This document shows positions 1 through 9,866 of a stretch of 64,000 nucleotides of DNA, in pieces. The number at the start of each line of letters is the position of its first letter. Position 1 is the first letter of the stretch. The notes beneath the pieces were generated by a model, which saw only the letters and a list, made by a program, of their open reading frames with translations, was not told the origin of the DNA and searched no databases. The stretch comes from Streptomyces sp. A1136 (GTDB taxonomy: Bacteria > Actinomycetota > Actinomycetes > Streptomycetales > Streptomycetaceae). Location of the stretch: NCBI RefSeq assembly GCF_004795055.1, contig NZ_SSBJ01000009.1, positions 1-64,000 on the forward strand, read 5' to 3'. A program made the position numbers and the translations under genes.

Positions 1-228
1 TGCACGGCCGGCAAGGACCGCACCGGCTGGGCGAGCGCCACACTCCTGACGGCCCTCGGCGTCCCGTGGGAGACGGTCATGGCCGACCACCTGGCGAGCA
101 ACGGCCTTGCGGCTGACGCGGGCGCGGGCGTGGCGGTGGGGTGGTGGGTCAACAGGCGAAGTCGACGCGGCGGAACGAGGCGTAGTGGTCCGCCGTGTAG
201 TAGTCCTCGTCGGTCTGCTGCCCCGTGA
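1..228 (+). CDS. Tyrosine phosphatase, 3' part only, probably truncated
   Basis: The window opens in frame inside a protein whose first visible residues, CTAGKDRTG, are the P-loop (Cys-x-x-Gly-Lys-Asp-Arg-Thr-Gly) of the bacterial tyrosine/phosphoinositide phosphatase family (Y_phosphatase3 type). Cys is the nucleophile and Arg binds phosphate. The following helix (ALGVPWETVMADHLASN) is also family-like. After LASN the protein turns into low-complexity Gly/Val/Trp/Arg sequence, and the frame runs to a stop at 226-228, about 80 bases into the 3' end of the convergent ribonuclease gene. Family members normally have a further helical part after the P-loop, so this copy looks truncated or frameshifted. 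The start lies outside the window. Substrate unknown. Confidence 0.55.
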   Translation, partial: CTAGKDRTGWASATLLTALGVPWETVMADHLASNGLAADAGAGVAVGWWVNRRSRRGGTRRSGPPCSSPRRSAAP

Positions 229-550
229 TGATGCGTCGGGCGCCGCGGGTCGGCGAGCCCGGGGTGATGACGGTGTACTCGTGGTAGTACCCGCTGCTGT
301 GGGCGGGCAGCACGCCCTCGCGGTTCTGGAAGACGACGCCGTCCTGGGAGTACGGGAAGGGGCCGCCCTGGTCGATGAGGTCGAGGGTGTCGTCCGCCTG
401 GGAAGGCAGGGCGGAGTAACAGATCCAGCCGACCGAGGCGACGGAGGCGGAGGCGGGGGCGGGCGCGGCGGAGGCGGTCGGGCCCGCGAGGAGGGTGGCG
501 GCGACGGCGGCGGCCGCGCCGAGGGCTGCGATGCGTGGGGAGATCCTCAT
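149..550 (-). CDS. Secreted guanyl-specific ribonuclease, RNase Sa/N1/T1 family
   Basis: A 133-residue secreted ribonuclease. Residues 1 to about 29 form a signal peptide (Arg near the start, then an Ala/Val/Leu-rich core). The mature part matches my memory of RNase Sa closely: GPFPYSQDGVVFQNRE, YYHEYTVITPG, TRGARRIITG and DHYASF. Glu91, Arg102 and His122 sit where the catalytic Glu54, Arg65 and His85 of RNase Sa lie, a constant offset of 37. Cys44 and the final Cys133 match its single disulphide. The family cleaves RNA after guanosine through a 2',3'-cyclic phosphate. The ATG at 548-550 is chosen because it places the signal peptide at the N-terminus; the frame stays open upstream. I see no barstar-like inhibitor gene beside it. 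Confidence 0.9.
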   Translation of the reverse strand: MRISPRIAALGAAAAVAATLLAGPTASAAPAPASASVASVGWICYSALPSQADDTLDLIDQGGPFPYSQDGVVFQNREGVLPAHSSGYYHEYTVITPGSPTRGARRIITGQQTDEDYYTADHYASFRRVDFAC

Positions 551-735
551 GCCGGCCAGGATGACGCGCGTAGAGCGGCCTCGGGAATACCAACTCCCCT
601 GTGTTCCATACCTGTTCACCGAGTGAGTGGCGGTGGGAACCGGGGCGCCGTCCGGCCTTAAGACATCGGCAACCCGGCGCGGGTGCCCGACGTGGGAAAC
701 GGCCGCCACGGGGCCGCCGTTTGTATGGTGGTCGC

Positions 736-1863
736 GTGCTGGAAGGCCACGATCACGACCACGGGCATCACCACGACGACGGCCACGCGCAGGGCCAGGG
801 GCATCACCACGGCCACGACGACGGCCACGGCCACGCGCACGACACCCGCCGGTCGCGGAGGCCGCGCCACCGGCTGCCGCATCTCCTCACCCCGCACAGC
901 CACGACACCCGGGACAAGGTCGACACGGCGATGGAGACCTCCCGCGAGGGCATGCGCACCCTGTGGCTCTCCCTGGCCGTCCTGGGGCTGACCACCGGGG
1001 CCCAGGCCGTGGTCGCCGCCCTCTCCGGTTCGGTGGCGCTGCTGGGCGACGCCCTCCACAACGGGGCCGACGCGCTCACGGCCGTGCCCCTGGGCATCGC
1101 GTTCGTCCTGGGCCGCCGGGCGGCCAACCGCCGCTACACCTACGGGTACGGCCGCGCCGAGGACCTGGCCGGCATCGCCGTCGTGCTGACCGTCGCCGCC
1201 TCCTCCGCGCTCGCCGCGCACACGGCCGTGGACCGGCTTCTGCACCCGCGCCCGATCAGCCACCTGGGGGCGGTGGCCGTCGCGGCCGTGGTCGGGTTCG
1301 TCGGCAACGAGTGGGTGGCCCGGTTCCGCATCCGCACCGGCCGCCGGATCGGCTCGGCCGCCCTCGTCGCGGACGGACTGCACGCCCGCACCGACGGGTT
1401 CACCTCGCTCGCCGTCCTCCTCGGCGTGGGCGGCGCCGCGCTCGGTTGGCGGGCAGCCGACCCGGTCGTGGGTCTGCTCGTCACCGCGGCGATCCTGATG
1501 GTGCTGCGCGACGCGGCCCGCGAGGTCTACCGCCGGCTGATGGACTCCGTCGACCCGGCCCTCGTCGACACCGCCGAACACGCGCTGCGCGGCGTGGTCG
1601 GCGTACGCGACCTCGGGCAGGTCCGGCTGCGGTGGATCGGCCACACCCTGCGGGCCGAGGCCGACATCGTCGTCGACCCCCACCTCACCGTCGTGCAGGC
1701 CCACGCCCTGGCCGTCGCCGCCGAACACGCCCTCATCCACGCCGTGCCCCGGCTGACGGCCGCCACCGTCCACACCGACCACACCGCCGACGACGACCGC
1801 GACGACCCGCACGCGGCCCTCGCCCACCACACGACCATCGGCCGCCCCGCGACGCCCGCCTGA
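736..1863 (+). CDS. Cation diffusion facilitator (Zn2+/Co2+ efflux)
   Basis: A 375-residue CDF family transporter that exports divalent metal, probably zinc, in exchange for protons. The N-terminal 35 residues are a His/Asp-rich tract (HDHDHGHHHDDGH and HHHGHDDGHGHAH), typical of a cytoplasmic metal-collecting region. Six hydrophobic segments follow from about residue 75. The paired metal-site motifs are present: H108-N-G-A-D112 in the second membrane helix and H216-A-R-T-D220 in the fifth. The C-terminal cytoplasmic domain has the usual dimerisation sequence (VRLRWIGHTLRAEADIVVDP). The GTG at 736 opens directly into the His tract. TTG at 721 is an alternative. The gene is divergent from the ribonuclease and ends 22 bases from the convergent fbiC. 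Confidence 0.88.
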   Translation: MLEGHDHDHGHHHDDGHAQGQGHHHGHDDGHGHAHDTRRSRRPRHRLPHLLTPHSHDTRDKVDTAMETSREGMRTLWLSLAVLGLTTGAQAVVAALSGSVALLGDALHNGADALTAVPLGIAFVLGRRAANRRYTYGYGRAEDLAGIAVVLTVAASSALAAHTAVDRLLHPRPISHLGAVAVAAVVGFVGNEWVARFRIRTGRRIGSAALVADGLHARTDGFTSLAVLLGVGGAALGWRAADPVVGLLVTAAILMVLRDAAREVYRRLMDSVDPALVDTAEHALRGVVGVRDLGQVRLRWIGHTLRAEADIVVDPHLTVVQAHALAVAAEHALIHAVPRLTAATVHTDHTADDDRDDPHAALAHHTTIGRPATPA

Positions 1864-1885
1864 GCGGGCGCCGCGCGGCCCGGAC

Positions 1886-4462
1886 TCAGTCCACCAGCGG
1901 CAGCAGTTCCGGCAGGTGCCCGTCCGAGGCGGCCGCCGCACGGCGGCGCTCCCGTGGAACCTCGCCGTACAGGGTCGTACGCGGCCTCGCGGGCCGCCCG
2001 GCCGCCTCCGCGACCGCGACCAGGTCCCGGACGGACTTGTACGAGCCGTAACCGGAACCCGCCATCCGGGAGATGGTCTCCTCCATCAGGGTCCCGCCCA
2101 GGTCGTTCGCACCGGAACGGAGCATCTCCGCCGCGCCCTCCGCGCCCAGCTTCACCCAACTCGTCTGGATGTTCGTGATGTGCGGGTGGAGCAGGATGCG
2201 GGCCATCGCCGTCACCGCACGGTTGTCGCGCACCGTCGGCCCGGGCCGCGCGATGCCCGCCAGGTACACGGGGGCGTTGGTGTGGATGAACGGCAGCGTG
2301 ACGAACTCCGTGAAACCGCCCGTCCGCTGCTGGATGCGGGCCAGCGTGCGCAGGTGACCGAGCCAGTGCCGGGGCTGGTCCACGTGCCCGTACATCATCG
2401 TGGACGACGACCGGATGCCCAGTTCGTGCGCCGTCGTGATGACGTCGATCCAGTCCGCCGTGGGCAGCTTGCCCTTGGTCAGCACCCAGCGGACCTCGTC
2501 GTCCAGGATCTCCGCCGCCGTGCCCGGTATCGAGTCCAGGCCCGCCTCCTTGGCGGCCGTCAGCCAGTCCCGTACGGACATCCCCGTGCGCGTCGCGCCG
2601 TTGACCACCTCCATCGGCGAGAACGCGTGGACGTGTATGCCCGGCACCCGCTTCTTCACCGCCCGCGCGATGTCGAAGTACGCCGTCCCGGGCAGGTCCG
2701 GGTGGATGCCGCCCTGCATGCACACCTCGACCGCGCCGACCTCCCACGCCTGCTCGGCCCGGTCCGCGACCTGGTCGAGGGAGAGGGTGTAGGCGTCCGC
2801 GTCCGTACGGCGCTGCGCGAACGCGCAGAACCGGCAGCCGGTGTAGCAGACGTTGGTGAAGTTGATGTTCCGCGTGACGATGTACGTGACGTCGTCGCCC
2901 ACCACCGATCGGCGCAGGTCGTCCGCGATCCGGCACAGGGCGTCCAGCGCGGGCCCGTCGGCGTGCAGCAGCGCCAGCGCCTGGGCGTCGCCCAGCCTCG
3001 TCGGGTCGTCTGCCGCCTGCGCCAGCGCGGACCGTACGTCCGTGTCGATGCGCTCGGGCAGCATGCCGGGGGCGGCGGCCTCGCGCAACGCGTCCCAGTC
3101 GCCGTAGACGAGGTCGAAGTCCTCGCGCCGGTCGCCCGTACGCCCCTCGGTGTCGATGGTGGCGTGCAGGTCGGTGCGCCCGTACGCGGTGAAGCTCTCG
3201 TCCGGCTCCTGCCACGGGTGGCCCGTCACCCCGGCCGTCTCGTCCGCCAGCCCGGTGTCCGGATCGGCGAGCGCCCGTACGTGCGGCAGCAGGCGCGGGT
3301 CCAGCCACGGCTCCCCGCGCCGCACGAACTCCGGATACACGCAGAGCCGTTCGCGCAGCTCGAAGCCGGCGGCCGCCGACCGCTCGGCCAACAGGTCGAT
3401 CTGGGGCCAGGGCCGCTCGGGGTTGACGTGGTCGGGCGTCAGCGGTGAGACGCCGCCCCAGTCGTCGATGCCGGCGCCGATCAGCCGCGCGTACTCACCG
3501 TCCACCAGATTGGGCGGCGCCTGGAGGCAGGCCGAGGGGCCCATGATGTGCCGGGCGACGGCGATCGTCGCCACGAGGTCGTCGAGTTCGGCGTCCGGCA
3601 TCCCGCGCATCGCCGTGTCCGGCTTGGCGCGGAAGTTCTGGATGATCAGCTCCTGGATGCCGTGGTAGGCGCGCGAGACACGGCGCAACGCGAACAGCGA
3701 CTCCGCGCGCTCCTCGTACGTCTCCCCGATGCCGATGAGCAGGCCGGAGGTGAAGGGCACCGAGGAGCGCCCGGCGTCCTCCAGTACGCGCAGCCGGACC
3801 GCCGGCTCCTTGTCGGGGGAACCGTGGTGGGGGCCGCCCGGCTCCGACCACAGGCGGGTGGCGGTGGTCTCCAGCATCATCCCCATGGACGGGGCGACCG
3901 GCTTGAGACGCTGGAAATCGGCCCAGGACATCACGCCCGGATTGAGGTGGGGGAGGAGGCCCGTCTCCTCCAGGATGCGGATCGAGATGGCCCGTACGTA
4001 GGAGATCGTGTCGTCGTAGCCGTGCGCCTCCAGCCACTCGCGCGCCTCGGGCCAGCGGTCCTCCGGCTTGTCCCCGAGGGTGATGAGCGCTTCCTTGCAG
4101 CCGAGCGCGGCGCCGCGGCGGGCGATGTCGAGCACATCGTCGGGTGACATGTACATACCGTGACCGGCGCGGCGGAGCTTGCCCGGGACCGTCGCGAAGG
4201 TGCAGTAGTGACACTTGTCGCGGCACAGGCGGGTGAGGGGGATGAACACGCTCTTCGAGTACGTGATCACGCCCGGCCGGCCCGCGGCGGCGAGACCGGC
4301 GTCGCGGACCCGGGCGGCGGAGGCGGTGAGGTCCTCCAGGGCCGCGCCGCGAGCCTGGAGGAGCACGGCCGCCTCTGTCGCGTCGAGCGCGACGCCGTCG
4401 CGGGCACGCCGGAGCGCGCGGCGCATCGCGTTGTCGGTCGGAGCGTCACTCGAAGTGGTCAT
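1886..4462 (-). CDS. fbiC: Bifunctional FO synthase (CofG/CofH fusion)
   Basis: About 858 residues. It makes 7,8-didemethyl-8-hydroxy-5-deazariboflavin (FO), the chromophore of coenzyme F420, from tyrosine and the flavin precursor 5-amino-6-ribitylaminouracil. Two radical-SAM domains are fused, as in actinobacterial FbiC. The N-terminal CofG-like half has C80-x3-C84-x2-C87 (CRDKCHYC), and the C-terminal CofH-like half has the same motif (CYTGCRFC) near residue 540, each for a [4Fe-4S] cluster and SAM. The C-terminal half also resembles MqnC, encoded at 11771. I prefer the ATG at 4460-4462. A -10-like TATGCT lies just upstream on the minus strand, so the mRNA could be leaderless. An in-frame ATG at 4474 would add four residues. 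The SDR gene ends 40 bases upstream on the same strand. Confidence 0.93.
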   Translation of the reverse strand: MTTSSDAPTDNAMRRALRRARDGVALDATEAAVLLQARGAALEDLTASAARVRDAGLAAAGRPGVITYSKSVFIPLTRLCRDKCHYCTFATVPGKLRRAGHGMYMSPDDVLDIARRGAALGCKEALITLGDKPEDRWPEAREWLEAHGYDDTISYVRAISIRILEETGLLPHLNPGVMSWADFQRLKPVAPSMGMMLETTATRLWSEPGGPHHGSPDKEPAVRLRVLEDAGRSSVPFTSGLLIGIGETYEERAESLFALRRVSRAYHGIQELIIQNFRAKPDTAMRGMPDAELDDLVATIAVARHIMGPSACLQAPPNLVDGEYARLIGAGIDDWGGVSPLTPDHVNPERPWPQIDLLAERSAAAGFELRERLCVYPEFVRRGEPWLDPRLLPHVRALADPDTGLADETAGVTGHPWQEPDESFTAYGRTDLHATIDTEGRTGDRREDFDLVYGDWDALREAAAPGMLPERIDTDVRSALAQAADDPTRLGDAQALALLHADGPALDALCRIADDLRRSVVGDDVTYIVTRNINFTNVCYTGCRFCAFAQRRTDADAYTLSLDQVADRAEQAWEVGAVEVCMQGGIHPDLPGTAYFDIARAVKKRVPGIHVHAFSPMEVVNGATRTGMSVRDWLTAAKEAGLDSIPGTAAEILDDEVRWVLTKGKLPTADWIDVITTAHELGIRSSSTMMYGHVDQPRHWLGHLRTLARIQQRTGGFTEFVTLPFIHTNAPVYLAGIARPGPTVRDNRAVTAMARILLHPHITNIQTSWVKLGAEGAAEMLRSGANDLGGTLMEETISRMAGSGYGSYKSVRDLVAVAEAAGRPARPRTTLYGEVPRERRRAAAASDGHLPELLPLVD

Positions 4463-4502
4463 GGGCCCGAGCATACGATCCGGCCGACCGGACGGGGGGC
4501 GG

Positions 4503-5285
4503 TCACCGCATCAGCTCACCGGCGTTGACCAGCAGGGACTGGCCGGTTATGGACCGCGCCCGGTCGGAGGCGAAGAAGACGGCGGCGTCCGCCACATCGG
4601 CGTCGGTGGCGAGCTCGGGCAGGGCCATCCGCTCCGTGAGCCGCGCGCGCACCTCGGCCTCGGGCACGCCCTCGGAGTGGGCGGTGAAGGTCACGAAGGC
4701 CTGTACGGGCGGCCCCCACATCCAGCCCGGCAGGACGGTGTTGACGCGAATACGGTGCGGGCCGAGCTCCCGGGCCAGGGAGTACATGGCGGACGTCAGC
4801 GCGCCTTTGGACGCGGCGTAGGCGGCCTGCCGCACCTGGGACGGCGAGGCCACGGCCGACTGGGTGCCGATGATGACGACAGACCCGCCGGCCCGTTTCA
4901 GCGCGGGCAGACAGGCCCGGGTCATGCGCAGGGTGCCCAGGAGGTTGACGTCGACGATCTGCTGCCAGGTCCCGAAGTCGGCGTCCTCCAGGCCGCCGAA
5001 GTAGGAGTCCCAGGCGGCGACGTGCACGACGGCGTCGATGCCGCCGAAGCGCTCGACGGCGAGCGCGGCGAGGGCTTCGCACTGCGCCTCGTCGGTGATG
5101 TCCGTGGGGTGGTGGGCGGTGTGCGCGCCGTCGGGGTCGATCTCGGCGGCGGCCTTGACGAGGTTCGCCTCGGTCCGCGCCCCGAGCACGGCGTTCCCGC
5201 CGTCCCGCACGACGGCGGCGGCCACCTGATGCCCGAGCCCGGCGCCGACCCCGGAAACGATGACGGTCTTCCCACGAAGCAGCAT
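4503..5285 (-). CDS. Short-chain dehydrogenase/reductase (SDR) family oxidoreductase
   Basis: A 260-residue classical SDR. The Rossmann cofactor motif is S-GVGAGLG at residues 11-18. The catalytic set is Ser143, Tyr156 and Lys160 (YAASK), with an NVNLLG-type helix around 113-117. The C-terminus [10 protein letters not shown] is typical of the VDGG end of the family. The substrate cannot be read from sequence. The start ATG has a clear AGGAGGG ribosome site, and a 15-base perfect palindrome of TetR-operator type lies about 40 bases upstream. It precedes fbiC in the same direction with a 40-base gap, so an operon is possible. It could be an F420-era alcohol or 3-oxoacyl reductase, but that is only a guess from position. 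Confidence 0.85.
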   Translation of the reverse strand: MLLRGKTVIVSGVGAGLGHQVAAAVVRDGGNAVLGARTEANLVKAAAEIDPDGAHTAHHPTDITDEAQCEALAALAVERFGGIDAVVHVAAWDSYFGGLEDADFGTWQQIVDVNLLGTLRMTRACLPALKRAGGSVVIIGTQSAVASPSQVRQAAYAASKGALTSAMYSLARELGPHRIRVNTVLPGWMWGPPVQAFVTFTAHSEGVPEAEVRARLTERMALPELATDADVADAAVFFASDRARSITGQSLLVNAGELMR

Positions 5286-5323
5286 GCGCCCTCCTGTGGC
5301 TCTCGACTCGGTCCGCCCTGTTT

Positions 5324-5338
5324 CTGACGGAGCGTCAG
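5324..5338. promoter_or_regulatory. Palindrome CTGACGGAGCGTCAG, candidate TetR-family operator
   Basis: A perfect 6-3-6 inverted repeat 39 bases upstream of the SDR start codon. The TGACGnnnCGTCA core is of a type often bound by actinobacterial TetR-family repressors of lipid and oxidoreductase genes. No TetR gene lies in the window, so the binder is unknown. Confidence 0.5.
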
Positions 5339-5368
5339 GGTAGAGGCGGAGGCGGTGGATGGGAAGGC

Positions 5369-5410
5369 GGGGGTGGGGTGGGTTGGGTTGGGCGGGGGTT
5401 TCGGGGCGGG
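5369..5410 (+). other. Run of eight G-tracts, potential G-quadruplex
   Basis: Eight consecutive runs of three to five G are separated by one to four bases on the plus strand, between the divergent SDR gene and the DUF4440 gene. This fits a G-quadruplex-forming pattern with spare tracts. It lies 67 bases upstream of the ATG at 5478. Confidence 0.5.
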
Positions 5411-5477
5411 TGTCGGTCGGTTACGTGACCTGATGTCGATGTGATCGGCGGTTGACCGCTCGGACGAAGATGGGGCG

Positions 5478-5861
5478 ATGACTGAAGCAGACGACGTAGG
5501 CGAGGCGATCTCAGGTGAGTTGCGGTTGATGGAACCGGAGGTGCGCGCGTCCAGTGCGCTCACCTGCCGTCTCCTCGATCCGGAGTTCGTTGAGGTCGGC
5601 GCCTCGGGCCGGCGTTGGACGTACGACGAGACGGTGGCCGCGCTACCCGACATGGAGGGTGCGGCGAAGGACGGACCGCGCTACGAGCCGTCGGAGATGA
5701 CCGGCGTCGCGTTGGCCCCGGGACTGGTGCATCTCACGTACACGACCGTGATCGACGGGCAGCGGGCACGGCGGAGTTCGCTGTGGCGCAGGAACGATGA
5801 CGACGACACATGGCGCATGTACTACCACCAGGCGACCCCCGTTCCCCCGGGGACCACGTAG
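5478..5861 (+). CDS. DUF4440 / NTF2-like small protein
   Basis: A 127-residue soluble protein resembling the DUF4440 branch of the NTF2-like (SnoaL) fold. It starts with a helical segment (ELRLMEPEVRASSALTCRLLDPEFVEVGASGRRWTYDETVAAL), as in that family, and ends in beta-rich sequence with TWRMYYHQATP. Members are often annotated as calcium/calmodulin-kinase-association-like or ketosteroid-isomerase-like, but function is usually unknown. No signal peptide or membrane segment is visible. It stands alone, with the G-rich tract just upstream. Confidence 0.72.
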   Translation: MTEADDVGEAISGELRLMEPEVRASSALTCRLLDPEFVEVGASGRRWTYDETVAALPDMEGAAKDGPRYEPSEMTGVALAPGLVHLTYTTVIDGQRARRSSLWRRNDDDDTWRMYYHQATPVPPGTT

Positions 5862-6276
5862 CGATCGGGCGGCGCCGTGGCCGTACCCCTCGCCGCTTCG
5901 GCATCCTTCGGGACTCCGGCCCCACACCCCGCCCCTCACACTCCGGCGGCGGCTGGATACGCCGCCCCCCTCGCGGACCCTCCCCGCCGTTCCCAGCCCC
6001 CGGCACCACCCCGACCCCGCCCAACGGGACACCGCCCCCGAAGCCCCCGCCCACCTCCCGACCCCGCCCCTGTAGGGCGCCGCCGTTGGCCCCCCTGTTG
6101 GCCACCGCCGGGCCCTCCGCTGGAAGCCCCCGTCGAACACGTGGCGAAGGCGAGACGAATGGTGTGTCATATCTGTCGGGGTGACGGCGAGTCGCGGGCG
6201 AATACCTGATAGACAGAATATTCACGGCTCGACCAGCCACACATCCTGTCGGCCGCCTTGGGGGGATCGCCGCACC
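5862..6276. other. Intergenic, 415 bases, no gene seen
   Basis: Mostly C-rich, low-complexity sequence on the plus strand. It ends in a more AT-rich stretch (about 6160-6235) with the palindrome GAATATTC at 6216-6223, which probably holds the promoter of the next gene. I see no convincing coding frame, and no c-di-AMP (ydaO) riboswitch although one could be expected before a cell-wall enzyme. Confidence 0.5.
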
Positions 6277-7989
6277 GTGAAGCCGCTTCACCGCCACGTA
6301 GTCAACACCTCGCGCAAGGTCCTGTGCACCGCCGCGCTCGCGGCCAGCCTGACCACCGCCGCGGTCGTGACCAACACGCCGACCGCGGGCGCGGGGGAGT
6401 CCGAGCCCACGCCCGACAGTCCACAGGCCACCGACCGCGGTGACGCCCGGCTGGATCTGCCGGACCTGGTCGCCGACCCGCCTCCGCCGCCCGGGGCCGC
6501 CGCCCCCGAGGGGGCCAGCGGGATACCGGGGACCGCCCTTGACGCCTACAAGCGCGGCGCGGTGTCGGTGGCCGCCGCGCTGCCCCACTGCAACCTGCCC
6601 TGGCAGTTGCTCGCGGGCATAGGCAGGGTCGAGTCCGTGCACGCCTCCGGCTACGGGCTCAAGTCCGACGGCTACACCGAGAAGCCGATCCGCGGCCCCC
6701 GCCTCGACGGCAACGGCTTCGCCCAGATCAAGGACTCCGACCACGGCGAGTGGGACGGGGACACCGAGTACGACCGCGCCGTAGGGCCGCTCCAGTTCAT
6801 CCCCGAGACGTGGAAGGCATGGGGCGCCGACGGCAACGCCGACGGCAAGCGCGACCCGAACAACATCTACGACGCCGCGCTGGGCGCCGGTCTCTACCTC
6901 TGCGCCGGTGATCGGGACCTTTCCGATCCGGCCAAGCTCGACCAGGCGATCCTCAGCTACAACAGCTCCCGCGACTACGTGAACTCCGTGCTGGGGTACA
7001 TGCGCCAGTACCAGGACGGTGGCGTCACCGACGTACCGAACCCGCCCGCGGGCAACTACCCGACGCCCCCGCCCACGGCCCCGCTGCCCACGCCGAGGCC
7101 CCCGGCCCCCCAGCCCCCCGCCACCAAGCCGCCGGCGTCCAAGCCGGCCGAGCCGGAGAAGCCGAAGCCGTCGGCCCCCCGGCTCGCCAAACTGGAGTTG
7201 ATCGGCGATCCGGACCTCCGGGCCGAGGTCGGGGCCGCGTTCACCCCGGACGCCAAGGTCAAGGCGGTGCTCTCCGACGGCAAGCCGGCCGTCGGACAGA
7301 AGGTCGTGTTGGTCGTCGAGGCGGACACCACCGGTGGCACGCTCTTCCAGGACGCCAAGAAGGCCGACGTCGTCGTGCTCACCGACGCGCAGGGCATCGC
7401 CCGGGTGCCCGCGCTCACAGCGGGCCCGAAGGCCGGCACCTTCTCCTTCCGGGCCTCGGCCTACGACGCCACGAACCAGTTCACGGTGATGCTGCGTGGC
7501 GCCGTCACCGCGAAGCCGGTCGCGGACCTGCTGGTGCGCGCGGACCACGGTACGAAGCCGCTGGAGACCGTCGCCGGTACCAGCGTCAAGGACTTCGGGC
7601 TGGTGGCGACCGCCAAGGGCCAGCCGGTCGCCGGTACGAAGGCCACGGCGGACCTGGTCGCGAAGGGCGAGGGCGGCGCCTGGGTTCCCGTGGACCCGGC
7701 GAAGGCGACGGGCCCGTACTTCAAGGGCAAGGACGGCAAGAAGCTGTTCACCCTGGAGCTCGACCCGAGCGACGCCGACGGAAAGATCACCCTTCCGGAG
7801 TTGTTCACCACGGACGTGGCGCCGGGCACCTACTTCCTCCGGGTGCTCACGCCGGACAAGGTGGAACTGATCCTGGAACTCAAGATCACCGCCGCCGCGA
7901 CGCCCATCCCCACCCCTACCCCGACGCCCAACTCCACATCGGCCGGCACCCCGGCCCCCACCCGCACCCCCACGGCCGCCAAGCCGTAG
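6277..7989 (+). CDS. Secreted lytic transglycosylase (SLT/MltB-like) with Ig-like C-terminal part
   Basis: A 570-residue exported protein. A signal peptide covers about residues 1-38. The catalytic domain (about 85-260) has LPWQLLAGIGRVES, with Glu119 as the expected acid, then AVGPLQFIPETWKAWG, DAALGAGLYLCAGDRDL and AILSYNSSRDYVNSVLGYM, all characteristic of the MltB-like transglycosylase fold that cleaves peptidoglycan glycan strands. A Pro/Ala/Lys linker (about 265-300) leads to two repeated beta-rich, probably Ig-like, modules of roughly 100 residues, then a Pro/Thr tail that may thread through the wall. The GTG at 6277 has GGGGGA upstream and puts the signal peptide at the start. A hairpin terminator follows the stop. 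Confidence 0.85.
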   Translation: MKPLHRHVVNTSRKVLCTAALAASLTTAAVVTNTPTAGAGESEPTPDSPQATDRGDARLDLPDLVADPPPPPGAAAPEGASGIPGTALDAYKRGAVSVAAALPHCNLPWQLLAGIGRVESVHASGYGLKSDGYTEKPIRGPRLDGNGFAQIKDSDHGEWDGDTEYDRAVGPLQFIPETWKAWGADGNADGKRDPNNIYDAALGAGLYLCAGDRDLSDPAKLDQAILSYNSSRDYVNSVLGYMRQYQDGGVTDVPNPPAGNYPTPPPTAPLPTPRPPAPQPPATKPPASKPAEPEKPKPSAPRLAKLELIGDPDLRAEVGAAFTPDAKVKAVLSDGKPAVGQKVVLVVEADTTGGTLFQDAKKADVVVLTDAQGIARVPALTAGPKAGTFSFRASAYDATNQFTVMLRGAVTAKPVADLLVRADHGTKPLETVAGTSVKDFGLVATAKGQPVAGTKATADLVAKGEGGAWVPVDPAKATGPYFKGKDGKKLFTLELDPSDADGKITLPELFTTDVAPGTYFLRVLTPDKVELILELKITAAATPIPTPTPTPNSTSAGTPAPTRTPTAAKP

Positions 7990-8008
7990 GGCGGAGCCCC
8001 GAAGCGCC

Positions 8009-8040
8009 GCCCCCGGCACCGTACCCACGGCGCCGGGGGC
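8009..8040 (+). terminator. Terminator hairpin after the transglycosylase gene
   Basis: Thirteen-base arms (8009-8021 and 8028-8040) with one A/C mismatch and a six-base loop, starting 20 bases after the stop codon. There is no U-tract, as is common in Streptomyces. Confidence 0.7.
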
Positions 8041-8111
8041 GCTCACGCGTGCGGACGCGTGCGCAAGCCGGCAGGGGGCGCGGGAGAAGCACAACGGGCA
8101 ACAGGCGGCGA

Positions 8112-8164
8112 CAAAAGGCAGGAGCCCCGCCACCTCCGCTCGCACGGAGGAGGCAGGGCTCCTT
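8112..8164 (-). terminator. Intrinsic terminator of the cold-shock gene
   Basis: Read on the minus strand, a long stem (AGGAGCCCTGCC pairing with GGCGGGGCTCCT, plus an inner stem around the loop) is followed by CCTTTTGTC. It lies 40-90 bases after the cold-shock stop codon. Confidence 0.8.
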
Positions 8165-8204
8165 GGGTACTGCTAATCCAACCGCGATCCGGTCGGCCAG
8201 GCGA

Positions 8205-8408
8205 CTAGGCCGGGGTGACGTTCTCCGCCTGCGGGCCCTTCGGACCCTGCGTGACGTCGAAGTTGACCTGCTGGTTCTCCTCGAGGGAGCGGAAGCCAGA
8301 GGCGTTGATCGCGGAGTAGTGGACGAAGACATCCGGGCCGCCGCCGTCCTGGGCGATGAAGCCGAAGCCCTTTTCAGCGTTGAACCACTTCACGGTTCCG
8401 GTAGCCAT
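8205..8408 (-). CDS. Cold-shock protein, CspA family
   Basis: A 67-residue single cold-shock domain that binds single-stranded nucleic acid and acts as an RNA chaperone. The RNP-1 motif is KGFGFIAQ (about residues 15-22) and RNP-2 is VFVHYSAI (about 28-35). The start [18 protein letters not shown] is the classic family start. The true start is the ATG at 8406-8408, which has AGGAGGG eight bases upstream; the frame continues upstream only as leader. The leader, about 125 bases, contains a terminator-like hairpin (separate entry). The gene is divergent from mqnA. Streptomyces has several such genes and I cannot say which paralogue this is. Confidence 0.95.
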   Translation of the reverse strand: MATGTVKWFNAEKGFGFIAQDGGGPDVFVHYSAINASGFRSLEENQQVNFDVTQGPKGPQAENVTPA

Positions 8409-8460
8409 GAGCCCTCCTATGGGCCAAAGGGTCGCCCTGCTCCAGAACCTGCTAAGAAGT

Positions 8461-8501
8461 CTGAAAACTACAAAAGCCTGCGGGTCACATTCTCCGCAGG
8501 C
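8461..8501 (-). promoter_or_regulatory. Terminator-like hairpin in the cold-shock gene leader
   Basis: Read on the minus strand, a perfect eight-base stem (GCCTGCGG / CCGCAGGC, ten-base loop) is followed by TTTTGTAGTTTT, which is very U-rich for this genome. It sits about 68-95 bases upstream of the start codon, inside the probable 5' UTR. A direct repeat TTGCAGT occurs just upstream (8507-8513 and 8524-8530). It looks like an attenuator. Confidence 0.6.
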
Positions 8502-8636
8502 CTCGTACTGCAAGGGAAACCAAACTGCAACTTGCGACGAGCCTAGCACGCACCCTGTGGCCGAGACCAGAGGGAAAGATCACGTCACTCGGACGTTTGA
8601 GACCCGCCCGAAGGCTGACGAGACGCCGGGGGCTAG

Positions 8637-9509
<873 letters not shown>

Positions 9510-9532
9510 CGCGGCTTATGCCTGAGGTGGTG

Positions 9533-9569
9533 CGGAAGGGGAACGCGGCGGCGATCGCGCCCCTTTCCG
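9533..9569 (+). terminator. mqnA: Probable terminator after mqnA
   Basis: CGGAAGGGG (9533-9541) pairs with CCCCTTTCCG (9560-9569), with one bulged T, around a GC-rich loop that can pair internally. It lies 24 bases after the mqnA stop. Confidence 0.55.
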
Positions 9570-9575
9570 TATCGC

Positions 9576-9611
9576 GGAACGGCAATATGTCGTTCCCAGA
9601 GATGCCGTTCC
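9576..9611. repeat. Nine-base perfect inverted repeat in the mqnA-kinase gap
   Basis: GGAACGGCA (9576-9584) and TGCCGTTCC (9603-9611) flank an 18-base loop. It may be a second terminator or an operator. The rest of the 357-base gap (9510-9866) holds the kinase promoter region and no gene that I can see. Confidence 0.45.
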
Positions 9612-9866
9612 CCTCGAATTCGTCCCCTTTTCGCTTTACGCGTACGAATCGACGGCGCGGGAACTCGCCCATAGCCGCCCGGGCCCCCGCGACGCCCCCC
9701 GGGCCGGCGGTCGGATACCGGTAACCGTGGCCGCTCCCGCCCGCCCCGCCCTAAGGTGCTCCTTGGCTACGCCACCGGGCAACACGCGGCGCCACGCGGT
9801 CCGCAGGGCGGGACAGGCACCACAGGGGTACGCAGGGGAACACGGCGAAAACGGGGGAGGGACGCG

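Noticed and set aside
658..1941. Long minus-strand frame antisense to the cation efflux gene
   Set aside because: Low-complexity Gly/Val/Arg/Asp composition and perfect antisense overlap with a well-supported transporter.
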